From: Paraburkholderia franconis
Lineage (GTDB): Bacteria > Pseudomonadota > Gammaproteobacteria > Burkholderiales > Burkholderiaceae
Direction: 5' to 3'
NCBI RefSeq assembly: GCF_009362735.1
Contig: NZ_WHNP01000059.1
Span: forward strand, 1-42,721
DNA length: 42,721 nucleotides
Part shown: positions 1 to 8,214 of the stretch, in pieces
Layout: each line of letters starts with the position of its first letter
Numbering within the stretch: position 1 is the stretch's first letter
Notes under the pieces: generated by a model
What the model saw: only the letters and a program-made list of their open reading frames with translations
Told to the model about the DNA's origin: nothing
The model's database searches: none
Position numbers and translations under genes: made by a program

Positions 1-250
1 CCACCGCGCGCCGTCATCGAGCACCCACATCTGTCGGCTGTTAGTTTTTAAAGAACATCGCACGAGGCGCCTTGCCTTCGTTGCGTTGCTGCATCAGCAG
101 CAGAGAAACGAGATTATGAAGAACCTTCCGGCATCCGTCAACAGGTTTTTTACTACCGAAGAACCTGCCGACCCCGCCGGAAAACCACATCACTACCGGC
201 TCTCCCGCCTTTCCCGCTTCCCTCGCGCCGCGGTGTCCGCCGCGCGAAAG
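1..250 (-). other. 5' leader of a leftward rRNA operon (16S gene outside window)
   Basis: Read on the minus strand, this stretch runs from a strong promoter (257-285) to an antitermination boxA (45-57) and on towards the left edge. That is the layout of a betaproteobacterial 16S rRNA leader. No credible protein is encoded here; the open frame at 86-439 has no RBS or recognisable family and overlaps the promoter. The mature 16S start is not in the window, so the operon assignment rests on the promoter and boxA and on resemblance to Burkholderia rrn leaders. Confidence 0.7.
45..57 (-). promoter_or_regulatory. rrn boxA antitermination signal
   Basis: The minus strand reads TGTTCTTTAAAAA, close to the E. 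coli rrn boxA core TGCTCTTTAACA, and is followed by a tract resembling the Burkholderia rrn leader. In known systems boxA recruits NusB/NusE so that transcription of the untranslated rRNA resists Rho. The downstream 16S gene is beyond the left edge. Confidence 0.65.
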
Positions 251-256
251 AGCGGA

Positions 257-285
257 ATTCTAGGCGCTTGCCACCACAGTTGCAA
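257..285 (-). promoter_or_regulatory. rRNA operon promoter
   Basis: On the minus strand a -35 TTGCAA (285-280) and a -10 TAGAAT (262-257) are separated by exactly 17 bp. Five A residues on the minus strand just upstream (about 291-295) could be part of an UP element. Predicted transcription starts near 250 and runs left into the boxA leader. It lies just downstream of the leftward enoyl-CoA hydratase gene, so read-through from that gene would enter the rrn leader. Confidence 0.7.
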
Positions 286-306
286 GCGGTTTTTCGACCG
301 TTGTCA

Positions 307-1083
307 TCAACGATGTTTAAAGACGGGTTTGCGCTTTTCGACGAACGCAGTCATCCCCTCCTTCTGGTCCTCGGTTGCGAACAACGAGTGGAATAGCCGG
401 CGCTCGAAATGCACACCCTCCGCCAGAGTTGTTTCGTAAGCGCGGTTGACGGACTCCTTCACCATCATCACCGCCGGCATCGGAAACTCGGCGATCGTAG
501 CTGCCGCGGCAATGGCGTCATCGATTAACGTCGCGGCGGGAATCACACGCGACACCAGACCCGCGCGCTCGGCTTCAGCGGCGTCCATAAACCGGGCCGT
601 CAGGCACATATCCATCGCCTTCGCCTTCGATACGGCACGCGGCAGGCGCTGCGTGCCGCCCGCACCCGGCATGATCCCGAGCCTGATTTCCGGCTGACCG
701 AACTTTGCCGTGTCGGCTGCAAAGATGATGTCGCACATCATCGCGAGTTCACAGCCACCACCCAAAGCAAAACCGGCCACTGCTGCGATGATTGGCTTCC
801 GAACCGATCGGACAGCTTCCCAATTTCGAGTGATGTAGTCGCCCTTGTAGACGTCCATATAGGAATAGGTCGCCATCATTCCGATATCCGCGCCCGCCGC
901 AAACGCCTTCTCACTCCCGGCGATGACGATGGCGCCAATGCCTTCATCCGAGTCGAACGTGCGCAGGGCCTCACCGAGTTCGTCCATCAGAGCGTCGTTG
1001 AGCGCGTTGAGCGCCTTCGGACGGTTCAACGTAATAAGACCTACGCGGCCACGTGTCTCAACCAGAATGTTCTCGAAAGCCAT
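307..1083 (-). CDS. Enoyl-CoA hydratase (crotonase family), likely PaaF-type
   Basis: This 258-residue crotonase-fold protein has the usual family length. The oxyanion-hole segments are at about residues 60-68 (AFAAGADIG) and 104-112 (GFALGGGCE). The two catalytic glutamates expected of a true hydratase are both present, E112 and E132 (in GQPEIRLG). It probably hydrates an enoyl-CoA such as 2,3-dehydroadipyl-CoA in the beta-oxidation half of phenylacetate breakdown. The role is inferred from its divergent placement opposite paaN; generic fatty-acid hydratase activity is the alternative. A strong RBS (AGGAGGAG on the minus strand) sits just upstream of the ATG. The stop is about 20 bases from the rrn promoter, with no terminator hairpin between them. 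Confidence 0.85.
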   Translation of the reverse strand: MAFENILVETRGRVGLITLNRPKALNALNDALMDELGEALRTFDSDEGIGAIVIAGSEKAFAAGADIGMMATYSYMDVYKGDYITRNWEAVRSVRKPIIAAVAGFALGGGCELAMMCDIIFAADTAKFGQPEIRLGIMPGAGGTQRLPRAVSKAKAMDMCLTARFMDAAEAERAGLVSRVIPAATLIDDAIAAAATIAEFPMPAVMMVKESVNRAYETTLAEGVHFERRLFHSLFATEDQKEGMTAFVEKRKPVFKHR

Positions 1084-1155
1084 GCACTCCTCCTAAGTGT
1101 TTACCTGCAGGCGCGAGGGGCTCGCGCTGCATCCTAATAATGCTAACATTCACCA

Positions 1156-1169
1156 ACCAACCGGTCGGT
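1156..1169. promoter_or_regulatory. Candidate PaaR-type (TetR-family) operator
   Basis: The inverted repeat ACCAACC/GGTCGGT has one mismatch between its 7-bp arms. It sits between the divergent enoyl-CoA hydratase and paaN genes, 33 bp before the paaN start. TetR-family regulators of phenylacetate genes (PaaR in betaproteobacteria) bind short palindromes of this general kind near paa promoters, with phenylacetyl-CoA as inducer. No paaR gene is in the window. I recall the PaaR motif only approximately, so the assignment is tentative. Confidence 0.5.
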
Positions 1170-1201
1170 CAATGAATCGACAAGATTTCCTCTAACGTTC
1201 A

Positions 1202-2911
1202 ATGAGCACCTCGCCCGCCATGACCCATCCGCTATTTACGAAGCACGAAGACACGCTGCAGAAAGCTCTTACCGCCATCGAGACCCGCGGCTACTGGAGT
1301 CCGTTCCCGGAAATGCCGAGTCCCAAAGTGTACGGGGAAACCGCGAACGCGGACGGCGAAACGGCATTCAAGGCCCATCTGAACAAGACGTTCGAACTCG
1401 ACCAGCCGAGCACGGGTGAGACAGTAGGCGCAGAGCAATCGCCGTTCGGTTTCCCGCTTGGCATCCGCTATCCGAAGTCAGAGCCGGATGCACTGATCGC
1501 TGCCGCCGCCCAAGCCCAACGCAAATGGCGCGAAGCCGGTCCGAAAGCGTGGATCGGCGTGAGCCTCGAAATCCTCGCGCGTATCAATCGCTTGAGCTTC
1601 GAGATCGGCTATAGCGTGATGCACACGACCGGCCAGGCTTTCATGATGGCGTTCCAGGCGGGTGGTCCGCACGCCCAGGACCGCGCACTCGAAGCAATCG
1701 CGTACGCGTGGGACCAGTTGCGCCGCATCCCTACCGACGCTCACTGGGAAAAACCGCAAGGCAAGAACCCGCCGCTCGCGATGCAAAAGCGTTTCAACAT
1801 CGTGCCGCGCGGGACGGCCCTCGTGCTCGGATGCTGCACGTTCCCGACTTGGAACGGCTACCCCGGCCTCTTCGCCGACCTTGCGACCGGCAACACTGTC
1901 ATCGTCAAGCCGCACCCGGGCGCGATCCTTCCGCTTGCGATCACCGTGCGCATCGCCCGCGACGTGCTGCGTGAAGCCGGCTTCGATCCGAACGTCGTGA
2001 CTTTGCTCGCGACCGATCCCAACGATGGAGAACTCGTCCAGAACCTCGCGCGCCGCCCGGAAATCAAGCTGATCGACTTCACGGGCAGCACGCAAAACGG
2101 TACCTGGCTGGAGCGCAACGCGCACCAGGCACAGGTGTTTACCGAAAAGGCGGGCGTCAACCAGATCGTGATCGACTCCGCCGACGACCTCAAATCGGTC
2201 GCGCGCAACATCGCCTTTTCGCTGGCGCTGTACTCCGGACAGATGTGCACGGCTCCGCAAAACATCTACGTGCCGCGCGACGGCATTCGCACTGCCGAAG
2301 GCACCGTCTCTTTCGATGCAGTCGCTGAGGCAATTGCCAGCGCTGTCCAGAAACTCTGCTCCGATCCTGCCCGCGCCGTCGAACTGCTCGGCGCGATCCA
2401 GAACGAAAGCGTGATCCAACGTCTTGACGAAGCGCGCAAGCTCGGGCGTGTTCTCGCGGACAGCCAGTCACTCGAACACCCGGCGTTCGCAGGTGCCCGC
2501 GTGCGCACCCCGCTGGTTCTGCAACTCGATGCCGCGAAAGACGAAGCCCGGTTCACACGAGAGTGGTTCGGCCCGATCTCCTTCGTGATCGCGACGGACT
2601 CGACGGACCAGTCGCTCGATCTGGCCGGACGTATCGCCACCGAGCACGGCGCGCTGACACTCTCCGTCTACAGCACAGACGACAAAGTGATCGAAGCGGC
2701 CGAGGAAGCATCGATTCGCGGCGGCGTTGCCCTGTCCATCAACCTGACGGGCGGCGTGTTCGTCAACCAGTCCGCAGCGTTCTCGGACTTTCACGGCACG
2801 GGCGCCAACCCGGCTGCCAACGCCGCGCTCGCCGACGCAGCCTTCGTGGCGAATCGCTTCCGCGTCGTTCAAAGCCGGGTTCATGTTGAACCGAAGGCTG
2901 TTCCGGCGTAA
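1202..2911 (+). CDS. paaN: Phenylacetic acid degradation protein PaaN (aldehyde dehydrogenase family)
   Basis: This 569-residue protein is the stand-alone aldehyde-dehydrogenase form (PaaN), without the C-terminal MaoC hydratase domain of E. coli PaaZ. The NAD(P)-dependent catalytic cysteine is C349 (in SGQMCTAP), and E315 (in FTEKAG) is the likely general base. It is expected to oxidise the ring-opened semialdehyde of the phenylacetyl-CoA pathway to the acid. Because the hydrolase half of PaaZ is missing here, the oxepin-CoA ring-opening activity must come from another protein. The start is uncertain: neither the ATG at 1202 nor the in-frame ATG at 1220 has a clear RBS. The next paa gene lies 138 bp downstream. 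Confidence 0.88.
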   Translation: MSTSPAMTHPLFTKHEDTLQKALTAIETRGYWSPFPEMPSPKVYGETANADGETAFKAHLNKTFELDQPSTGETVGAEQSPFGFPLGIRYPKSEPDALIAAAAQAQRKWREAGPKAWIGVSLEILARINRLSFEIGYSVMHTTGQAFMMAFQAGGPHAQDRALEAIAYAWDQLRRIPTDAHWEKPQGKNPPLAMQKRFNIVPRGTALVLGCCTFPTWNGYPGLFADLATGNTVIVKPHPGAILPLAITVRIARDVLREAGFDPNVVTLLATDPNDGELVQNLARRPEIKLIDFTGSTQNGTWLERNAHQAQVFTEKAGVNQIVIDSADDLKSVARNIAFSLALYSGQMCTAPQNIYVPRDGIRTAEGTVSFDAVAEAIASAVQKLCSDPARAVELLGAIQNESVIQRLDEARKLGRVLADSQSLEHPAFAGARVRTPLVLQLDAAKDEARFTREWFGPISFVIATDSTDQSLDLAGRIATEHGALTLSVYSTDDKVIEAAEEASIRGGVALSINLTGGVFVNQSAAFSDFHGTGANPAANAALADAAFVANRFRVVQSRVHVEPKAVPA

Positions 2912-3007
2912 GTCGGCCGAACGATATAGGACGTTTGACCGACGTTTTGGCCTATGACTTCGGGCCGACTGATCGCGCACCAAACGTCGCACTAACATGC
3001 AGTCCAC

Positions 3008-3029
3008 GGGCCGGTCTTCGTGCCGGCCC
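3008..3029 (+). promoter_or_regulatory. GC-rich hairpin upstream of thiolase gene
   Basis: A perfect 7-bp stem (GGGCCGG/CCGGCCC) with an 8-base loop lies 20 bp before the thiolase start and just ahead of its AGGA ribosome-binding site. No T-tract follows, so it is not a standard intrinsic terminator. It may stabilise the processed mRNA or affect translation; neither can be decided from sequence. Confidence 0.4.
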
Positions 3030-3049
3030 CTCTTCGCAGGAACTCCGAT

Positions 3050-4252
3050 ATGACTGATGCCTTTATCTGTGACGCGATCCGCACTCCCTTCGGCCGCTAT
3101 GGCGGCGCCCTGAAAGACGTCCGCGCCGACGACCTCGGCGCCGTTCCGATCAAGGCGCTGATCCAACGAAACCCGGGCGTGGACTGGCGCGCGCTTGACG
3201 ATGTGATCTACGGCTGCGCGAATCAGGCGGGCGAAGACAACCGCAACGTCGCGCGCATGTCGGCGCTGCTCGCAGGGCTGCCCACGGATGCGCCCGGCGC
3301 GACGATCAACCGTCTGTGCGGATCAGGCATGGACGCAGTCGGTACGGCAGCCCGCACCATCAAGGCCGGCGAAGCGCGCTTGATGATCGCCGGCGGCGTG
3401 GAAAGCATGACACGCGCGCCGTTCGTGATGAGCAAGGCAACGTCCGCGTTTTCGCGGCAATCCGAAATCCATGACACGACTATCGGCTGGCGCTTCGTCA
3501 ATGCCCAGATGAAGCGCGATTACGGCGTCGACTCGATGCCCGAGACAGCCGAAAACGTCGCCGTCGACTTCAACGTGAGTCGCGCCGATCAGGACGCGTT
3601 CGCACTGCGCAGCCAGCAGAAGGCCGATCGCGCGCAACGCGACGGTACGCTCGCGCAGGAAATCGTCGCCGTCGAGATTCCGCAGAAAAAAGGCGAGCCG
3701 GTTCGCGTGACACTAGATGAGCATCCGCGCGAAACATCGCTCGAAGCGCTCGGCAAGCTGAAGGGCGTCGTGCGCCCGGACGGATCGGTGACGGCGGGCA
3801 ACGCATCGGGCGTCAACGACGGCGCGTGCGCGTTGCTGCTCGCCAATCGGGCCGCCGCGGACCAATATGGCTTGCGCCGCCGCGCCCGCGTACTCGGCAT
3901 GGCAACGGCCGGTGTCGAGCCGCGCATCATGGGGATCGGCCCCGCGCCCGCTACGCAAAAGCTCCTGAAGCAGCTCGACATGACGCTCGACCAGTTTGAC
4001 GTCATCGAACTCAATGAAGCGTTCGCATCGCAAGGTCTTGCCGTTCTGCGCCAACTCGGCGTGCGTGACGACGACCCGCGTGTGAATCCGAACGGCGGCG
4101 CCATTGCGCTTGGCCATCCGCTCGGTGCATCGGGTGCGCGTCTGATCACGACGGCGCTGTATCAGCTCGAGCGCATCAACGGGCGTTTTGCACTGTGCAC
4201 GATGTGCATTGGCGTCGGTCAGGGCATCGCGCTCGCCATCGAGCGCGTCTGA
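3050..4252 (+). CDS. paaJ: 3-oxoadipyl-CoA thiolase
   Basis: This 400-residue type II thiolase has all catalytic residues: nucleophile C90 (INRLCGSG), the NEAFA motif, H356 (GHPLGASG) and acid/base C386 (MCIGVGQG). Length and signature match 3-oxoadipyl-CoA thiolases (PaaJ/PcaF), which split 3-oxoadipyl-CoA into succinyl-CoA and acetyl-CoA, the last step of the phenylacetate pathway. The ATG at 3050 is preferred because an AGGA lies at the right distance and the family begins with this M-x-x-A-F-I-C-D-A-I-R pattern; an upstream in-frame start at 3020 would fall inside a hairpin. The same enzyme could serve the beta-ketoadipate pathway, hence the alternative name pcaF. paaG follows after 43 bp. 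Confidence 0.88.
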   Translation: MTDAFICDAIRTPFGRYGGALKDVRADDLGAVPIKALIQRNPGVDWRALDDVIYGCANQAGEDNRNVARMSALLAGLPTDAPGATINRLCGSGMDAVGTAARTIKAGEARLMIAGGVESMTRAPFVMSKATSAFSRQSEIHDTTIGWRFVNAQMKRDYGVDSMPETAENVAVDFNVSRADQDAFALRSQQKADRAQRDGTLAQEIVAVEIPQKKGEPVRVTLDEHPRETSLEALGKLKGVVRPDGSVTAGNASGVNDGACALLLANRAAADQYGLRRRARVLGMATAGVEPRIMGIGPAPATQKLLKQLDMTLDQFDVIELNEAFASQGLAVLRQLGVRDDDPRVNPNGGAIALGHPLGASGARLITTALYQLERINGRFALCTMCIGVGQGIALAIERV

Positions 4253-4295
4253 ACGGCGCGACACTGAATTCCGTATGGAGACCAGGAGACAACCG

Positions 4296-5087
4296 ATGCC
4301 ATATGAAGCGATCCGCGTAGATATCGACGCGGCCACGCGCGTCGCCACTGTGACGCTGAACCGTCCCGACAAGCTGAACAGTTTCACGCGCGCGATGCAT
4401 CAGGAACTGCGCGCAGCGCTGGACGAAGTCGAAGCGGCAGGTGCCCGTGCACTCGTGCTTACAGGCGCGGGCCGCGGGTTCTGCGCCGGCCAGGATCTCG
4501 CCGATCTCGACTTCACGCCGGGGGCAATGACCGATTTGGGCGACCTGATCGACAAGCACTTCAATCCGTTGATCCGCCGCTTGCAAGCCCTTCCGCTGCC
4601 GGTGATCGCCGCCGTGAACGGCACCGCGGCGGGAGCCGGCGCGAATCTCGCGTTGGCGTGCGACCTCGTGCTGGCCGCGCGCTCGGCGAACTTCATTCAG
4701 GCATTCGTGAAAATTGGTCTGGTGCCCGATTCGGGCGGCACGTGGTTCCTGCCGCAACGCGTCGGCATGGCGCGTGCGTTGGCTCTCGCGATCACTGGCG
4801 ACAAGCTCAGCGCGGAAAAGGCGGAAAACTGGGGTCTCATCTGGCAAGCCGTCGACGATGCCGACCTGCAAAGCACAGTAGCCACACTGGCGGCACAACT
4901 CGCGCAGCAGCCGACGCGTGCCATTGCCGCGATCAAGCAGGCCATGCGGGCAAGCGCGACGCAGACGCTCGATCAGCAACTCGATCTCGAACGAGACATG
5001 CAGCGCGAACTGGGTGCATCTCATGACTATGAGGAAGGTGTCCGTGCGTTCATCGAAAAACGCGCGCCGCGCTTCGAGGGCCGCTGA
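4296..5087 (+). CDS. paaG: 2-(1,2-epoxy-1,2-dihydrophenyl)acetyl-CoA isomerase PaaG
   Basis: This 263-residue crotonase-family protein lacks both hydratase glutamates and instead carries D145 in VPDSGGTW, matching the catalytic aspartate of PaaG isomerases. It should convert the ring 1,2-epoxide of phenylacetyl-CoA to oxepin-CoA and may also isomerise downstream enoyl-CoA esters. The oxyanion-hole segment GRGFCAGQDL is present. The ATG at 4296 has a good AGGAGA RBS; the open frame extends further upstream into the thiolase gene but without support. The stop codon is one base from the paaI start, so the two are almost certainly co-translated. Confidence 0.9.
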   Translation: MPYEAIRVDIDAATRVATVTLNRPDKLNSFTRAMHQELRAALDEVEAAGARALVLTGAGRGFCAGQDLADLDFTPGAMTDLGDLIDKHFNPLIRRLQALPLPVIAAVNGTAAGAGANLALACDLVLAARSANFIQAFVKIGLVPDSGGTWFLPQRVGMARALALAITGDKLSAEKAENWGLIWQAVDDADLQSTVATLAAQLAQQPTRAIAAIKQAMRASATQTLDQQLDLERDMQRELGASHDYEEGVRAFIEKRAPRFEGR

Positions 5088-5088
5088 C

Positions 5089-5550
5089 ATGTCCACGCAA
5101 CCCGACCTGAGCAACACGATGACGCCCGACGAACTCGCCCGTGCAACCGCCGACGCCATGTATGCCAAGGACGCCTGCAGCCATGCGCTCGGCATCGAAA
5201 TTGTCGAGGTACGCGCAGGCTACGCGCGCATGCGCATGAGCGTGCGGCCCGATTTCCTGAACGGCCATCAGATCTGTCACGGCGGACTGATGTTCACGCT
5301 CGCCGATACGGCGTTCGCCTTCGCCTGCAACTCGTACAACATCAGCACCGTCGCCGCGGGCTGCTCGATCGAGTTTCTGCGGCCGGTGCAAGGCGGCGAC
5401 ATCCTCACTGCGGAAGCCGTCGAGCAGACATTGAGCGGCCGCAGCGGCATCTACGACATTCGTGTCACGAATCGAGCAAACGAGACCGTTGCGATGTTTC
5501 GCGGCAAGTCCGCGCAGATTAAAGGCACGGTGATTCCCATCGACAACTGA
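5089..5550 (+). CDS. paaI: Hydroxyphenylacetyl-CoA thioesterase PaaI
   Basis: This 153-residue hotdog-fold thioesterase carries the PaaI signature HGGLMFTLADTAFAFACNS, with catalytic D73. In the pathway PaaI acts as a rescue enzyme, hydrolysing ring-hydroxylated phenylacetyl-CoA and other dead-end thioesters to release trapped CoA. Length fits the family (about 140-155). The start is fixed by its position one base after the paaG stop; there is no independent strong RBS, suggesting translational coupling. A 77-bp gap separates it from paaK. Confidence 0.9.
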   Translation: MSTQPDLSNTMTPDELARATADAMYAKDACSHALGIEIVEVRAGYARMRMSVRPDFLNGHQICHGGLMFTLADTAFAFACNSYNISTVAAGCSIEFLRPVQGGDILTAEAVEQTLSGRSGIYDIRVTNRANETVAMFRGKSAQIKGTVIPIDN

Positions 5551-5627
5551 CGGGGCGCCTGATCGCGCCATCAATCACTGCTCCGCCTCTCGCGCGGCAA
5601 CCTATTCTGAAAGAAAGGAGACACCCG

Positions 5628-6932
5628 ATGACTACCCCGCTCCCGCTCGACCCGATCGAAAAGGCGAGCCGCGACGAGCTCGCTGCACTCCAGCTCGAAC
5701 GGCTGAAATGGTCGCTCAAGCACGCGTATGAAAATTCGCCCGTCTATCGTCGCAAGTTCGATGAAGCAGGCGTACATCCGTCAGAGCTGAAGTCGCTTTC
5801 CGACCTGTCGCGTTTCCCGTTCACCACGAAGAAGGATCTGCGCGACAACTATCCGTTCGGCCTCTTCGCCGTGCCACAGGAACAGATCTCGCGAATTCAC
5901 GCGTCGTCGGGCACGACGGGCAAGCCGACCGTCGTCGGCTATACCGCGCGCGACATCGACAACTGGGCCAACCTCGTCGCGCGCTCGATTCGCGCGGCAG
6001 GCGCGCGGCGCGGCGACAAGGTGCACGTGAGCTACGGCTACGGCCTCTTCACGGGCGGCCTCGGCGCACACTACGGCGCCGAGCGCGCAGGCCTGACGGT
6101 GATTCCGTTCGGTGGCGGGCAAACCGAGAAGCAGGTGCAACTGATCCAGGATTTCCGCCCTGACATCATCATGGTGACGCCGAGCTACATGCTGTCGATC
6201 GCCGACGAAATGGAGCGCCAGGGCGTCGATCCCAGGGAATGCTCGCTGCGCATCGGCATCTTCGGCGCGGAACCGTGGACCAACGACATGCGCCTTGCGA
6301 TCGAAGAACGGATGGGCATCGACGCAGTGGACATCTACGGCCTGTCCGAAGTGATGGGGCCGGGCGTGGCGTCGGAATGCGTCGAGACCAAAGACGGTCC
6401 GACGATCTGGGAAGACCACTTCTATCCGGAGATCATCAATCCAGAGACGGGCGAAGTGTTGCCCGACGGCGAGCTTGGCGAACTCGTGTTCACGTCGCTG
6501 ACGAAGGAAGCACTGCCCATCATCCGCTATCGCACCCGCGATCTGACGCGTCTGCTGCCAGGCACCGCGCGCACGATGCGTCGAATGGAAAAGATCACGG
6601 GCCGCTCGGACGACATGATGATCATCCGCGGCGTCAATGTGTTCCCGACGCAGATCGAAGAGCTTCTGCTGAAGCAGCGCGCGCTGGCGCCACACTATCA
6701 GATCGTGCTGACCAAGGAGGGGCCGCTCGACGTGATGACGCTGAACGTCGAACCGTGTCCGGAGACTGCGCCGGATACAGCCGCGTTAAGCGCTGCGAAA
6801 CAGGCGCTCGCGTATGACATCAAGGCAATGATCGGCGTCACTGCGAATGTCGTCGTATTGAGTGTCAACGGAATCGAGCGCTCGGTGGGCAAGGCGCGTC
6901 GCGTGGTGGACAAGCGCAAAGCGAACGCTTGA
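5628..6932 (+). CDS. paaK: Phenylacetate-CoA ligase PaaK
   Basis: This 434-residue adenylate-forming enzyme activates phenylacetate with ATP and CoA, the entry step of the pathway. Visible motifs are the phosphate loop HASSGTTGKPTVVGYT (about 88-103), the YGLSEVMGPG acceptor motif, the RTRDLTRLLPG hinge region and the C-terminal GRSDDMMIIRGVNVFP motif. Length equals that of characterised PaaK enzymes. An AGGAGA lies 8 bases before the ATG. It is the last gene of the rightward paa block. The ring epoxidase genes paaABCDE are not in this window, so this locus supplies activation and lower-pathway steps only. Confidence 0.92.
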   Translation: MTTPLPLDPIEKASRDELAALQLERLKWSLKHAYENSPVYRRKFDEAGVHPSELKSLSDLSRFPFTTKKDLRDNYPFGLFAVPQEQISRIHASSGTTGKPTVVGYTARDIDNWANLVARSIRAAGARRGDKVHVSYGYGLFTGGLGAHYGAERAGLTVIPFGGGQTEKQVQLIQDFRPDIIMVTPSYMLSIADEMERQGVDPRECSLRIGIFGAEPWTNDMRLAIEERMGIDAVDIYGLSEVMGPGVASECVETKDGPTIWEDHFYPEIINPETGEVLPDGELGELVFTSLTKEALPIIRYRTRDLTRLLPGTARTMRRMEKITGRSDDMMIIRGVNVFPTQIEELLLKQRALAPHYQIVLTKEGPLDVMTLNVEPCPETAPDTAALSAAKQALAYDIKAMIGVTANVVVLSVNGIERSVGKARRVVDKRKANA

Positions 6933-6972
6933 CGGTCAACGTTACCGCGCGGAAGCAGAGCGCATAAGCAAA

Positions 6973-7005
6973 GCCCGACGGCAACCATATGAGCCGCCGT
7001 CGGGC
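6973..7005 (-). terminator. Intrinsic terminator between convergent paaK and mltA
   Basis: A perfect 10-bp GC-rich stem (GCCCGACGGC/GCCGTCGGGC) with a 13-base loop lies between the two convergent stop codons. On the minus strand it is followed by TTTGCTT, a weak U-tract, so it best fits termination of mltA. With no T-run on the plus strand, it would stop paaK transcripts less well or serve as a 3' stabiliser. Confidence 0.55.
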
Positions 7006-7061
7006 CATTCATCGGCAAAAACCTCAAGAGCAAATATCGAAGCTCAAGAGAAGAACAAAGC

Positions 7062-8186
7062 TTACGAATTGGGCAGCAGCAGCCACATCCGTCCTGCCTG
7101 TTTCATCTTCCCCGCCAGATCGCCGGCTTCATCGCCGAGCCCCCAGAAGTAGTCCGCGCGCACGCCGCCCTTGATCGCCGTGCCCGTATCCTGTGCGAAC
7201 ACCAGACGATTCATCGGCGCATTGGTCATCGGACGCGTCGTCTGCAGAAACACCGGCGTGCCGAGCGGAATGGACGAAGGATCGACGGCAATCGACCGCT
7301 CGGGCGTCAGCGGCACACCCAACGCGCCGATCGGACCATCGGCGCCGCCCGACGGCATCGGCTCGTTCGACGGCATCTCGCGGAAGAACACGAAGCGCGG
7401 GTTCGTATCGAGCAGCGCATCGACACGCGTCGGGTTCGCGCGAGCCCAGCCCTTGATGCCTTGCATGGTCGCCTGCGCGGGCGTGAGTTCGCGTTGGTCA
7501 AGCAGCCACCGGCCAATCGACTTGTATGGCTGGTTGTTCGTCCCGCCGAAGCCGACACGCATCACGCTGCCGTCTTCCATCACGATGCGTCCCGAGCCCT
7601 GAACCTGCAGGAAGAAGGCCTCGATGGGATCATCCACCCAGACCAGTTCGTTGCCGTTCAGCGCGCCCGAGCGCTCGAGTTGAGCACGCGCCGGCAGAGG
7701 AGCGCCCGGACGATACGCCGAAGGCCAACGGTACAAGGCCGTCTGATAGACGCCATGACGCACGCGCGAACCGCGCAGCAGGGGCTCGTAGTAGCCTGTC
7801 ACGAGGCCGTCCAGCGTCCCGTCGGTATTGGCGAACTGAAACGGCGTGAAGTAGGTTTCAAAGAAACTGCGCGCGCTGGCCACGTCGAGGTCGTCCAGCA
7901 GCAACGCCGCCGCGCATGCGCGCCGCCACGTCGGCTGGCTCGCAAGACGTACGCAGTTCTGCCGCAGCGCCGCCGCCGCGCCGATCAGCGAATCGTCCTG
8001 CCAGCCCGGCACCTGTCGCCACGCAACGGCCGTCAGTCGCTGGGCGGCCATCTGGCCGGGGATGACCGCGGCGCCAGTCGGCGGCGAAACGGACGGCCGC
8101 AGCGCGCCGCCTCCGCCGCACGACGCAAGCAATACGGCAACCGACAGTGCTCCCGCCCAAGCGACGGCCCGGCGGGCAAAGCGCAT
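7062..8186 (-). CDS. mltA: Membrane-bound lytic murein transglycosylase A (lipoprotein)
   Basis: The 374-residue product starts with a lipoprotein signal ending in LLASC, giving acylated C23, and would be anchored in a membrane facing the periplasm. The MltA double-psi barrel is recognisable from TGYYEPLLRGSR and VQGSGRIVMEDG, and the C-terminal 3D-like region contains AQDTGTAIKGGVRADYF; D345 there is the likely catalytic acid. It cleaves peptidoglycan glycan strands to 1,6-anhydro products. The ATG at 8186 places the lipobox at the usual distance. An in-frame ATG at 8216 would add 10 residues before the signal and collide with the divergent small gene, so it is less likely. Confidence 0.9.
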   Translation of the reverse strand: MRFARRAVAWAGALSVAVLLASCGGGGALRPSVSPPTGAAVIPGQMAAQRLTAVAWRQVPGWQDDSLIGAAAALRQNCVRLASQPTWRRACAAALLLDDLDVASARSFFETYFTPFQFANTDGTLDGLVTGYYEPLLRGSRVRHGVYQTALYRWPSAYRPGAPLPARAQLERSGALNGNELVWVDDPIEAFFLQVQGSGRIVMEDGSVMRVGFGGTNNQPYKSIGRWLLDQRELTPAQATMQGIKGWARANPTRVDALLDTNPRFVFFREMPSNEPMPSGGADGPIGALGVPLTPERSIAVDPSSIPLGTPVFLQTTRPMTNAPMNRLVFAQDTGTAIKGGVRADYFWGLGDEAGDLAGKMKQAGRMWLLLPNS

Positions 8187-8214
8187 ACAATGATTGTTCT
8201 TGATGGAAACTGCC

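Noticed and set aside
86..439. A 117-residue open frame on the plus strand at the left end
   Set aside because: It overlaps the minus-strand rrn promoter and leader and the 3' end of the hydratase gene, has no RBS, and its composition resembles no protein family.
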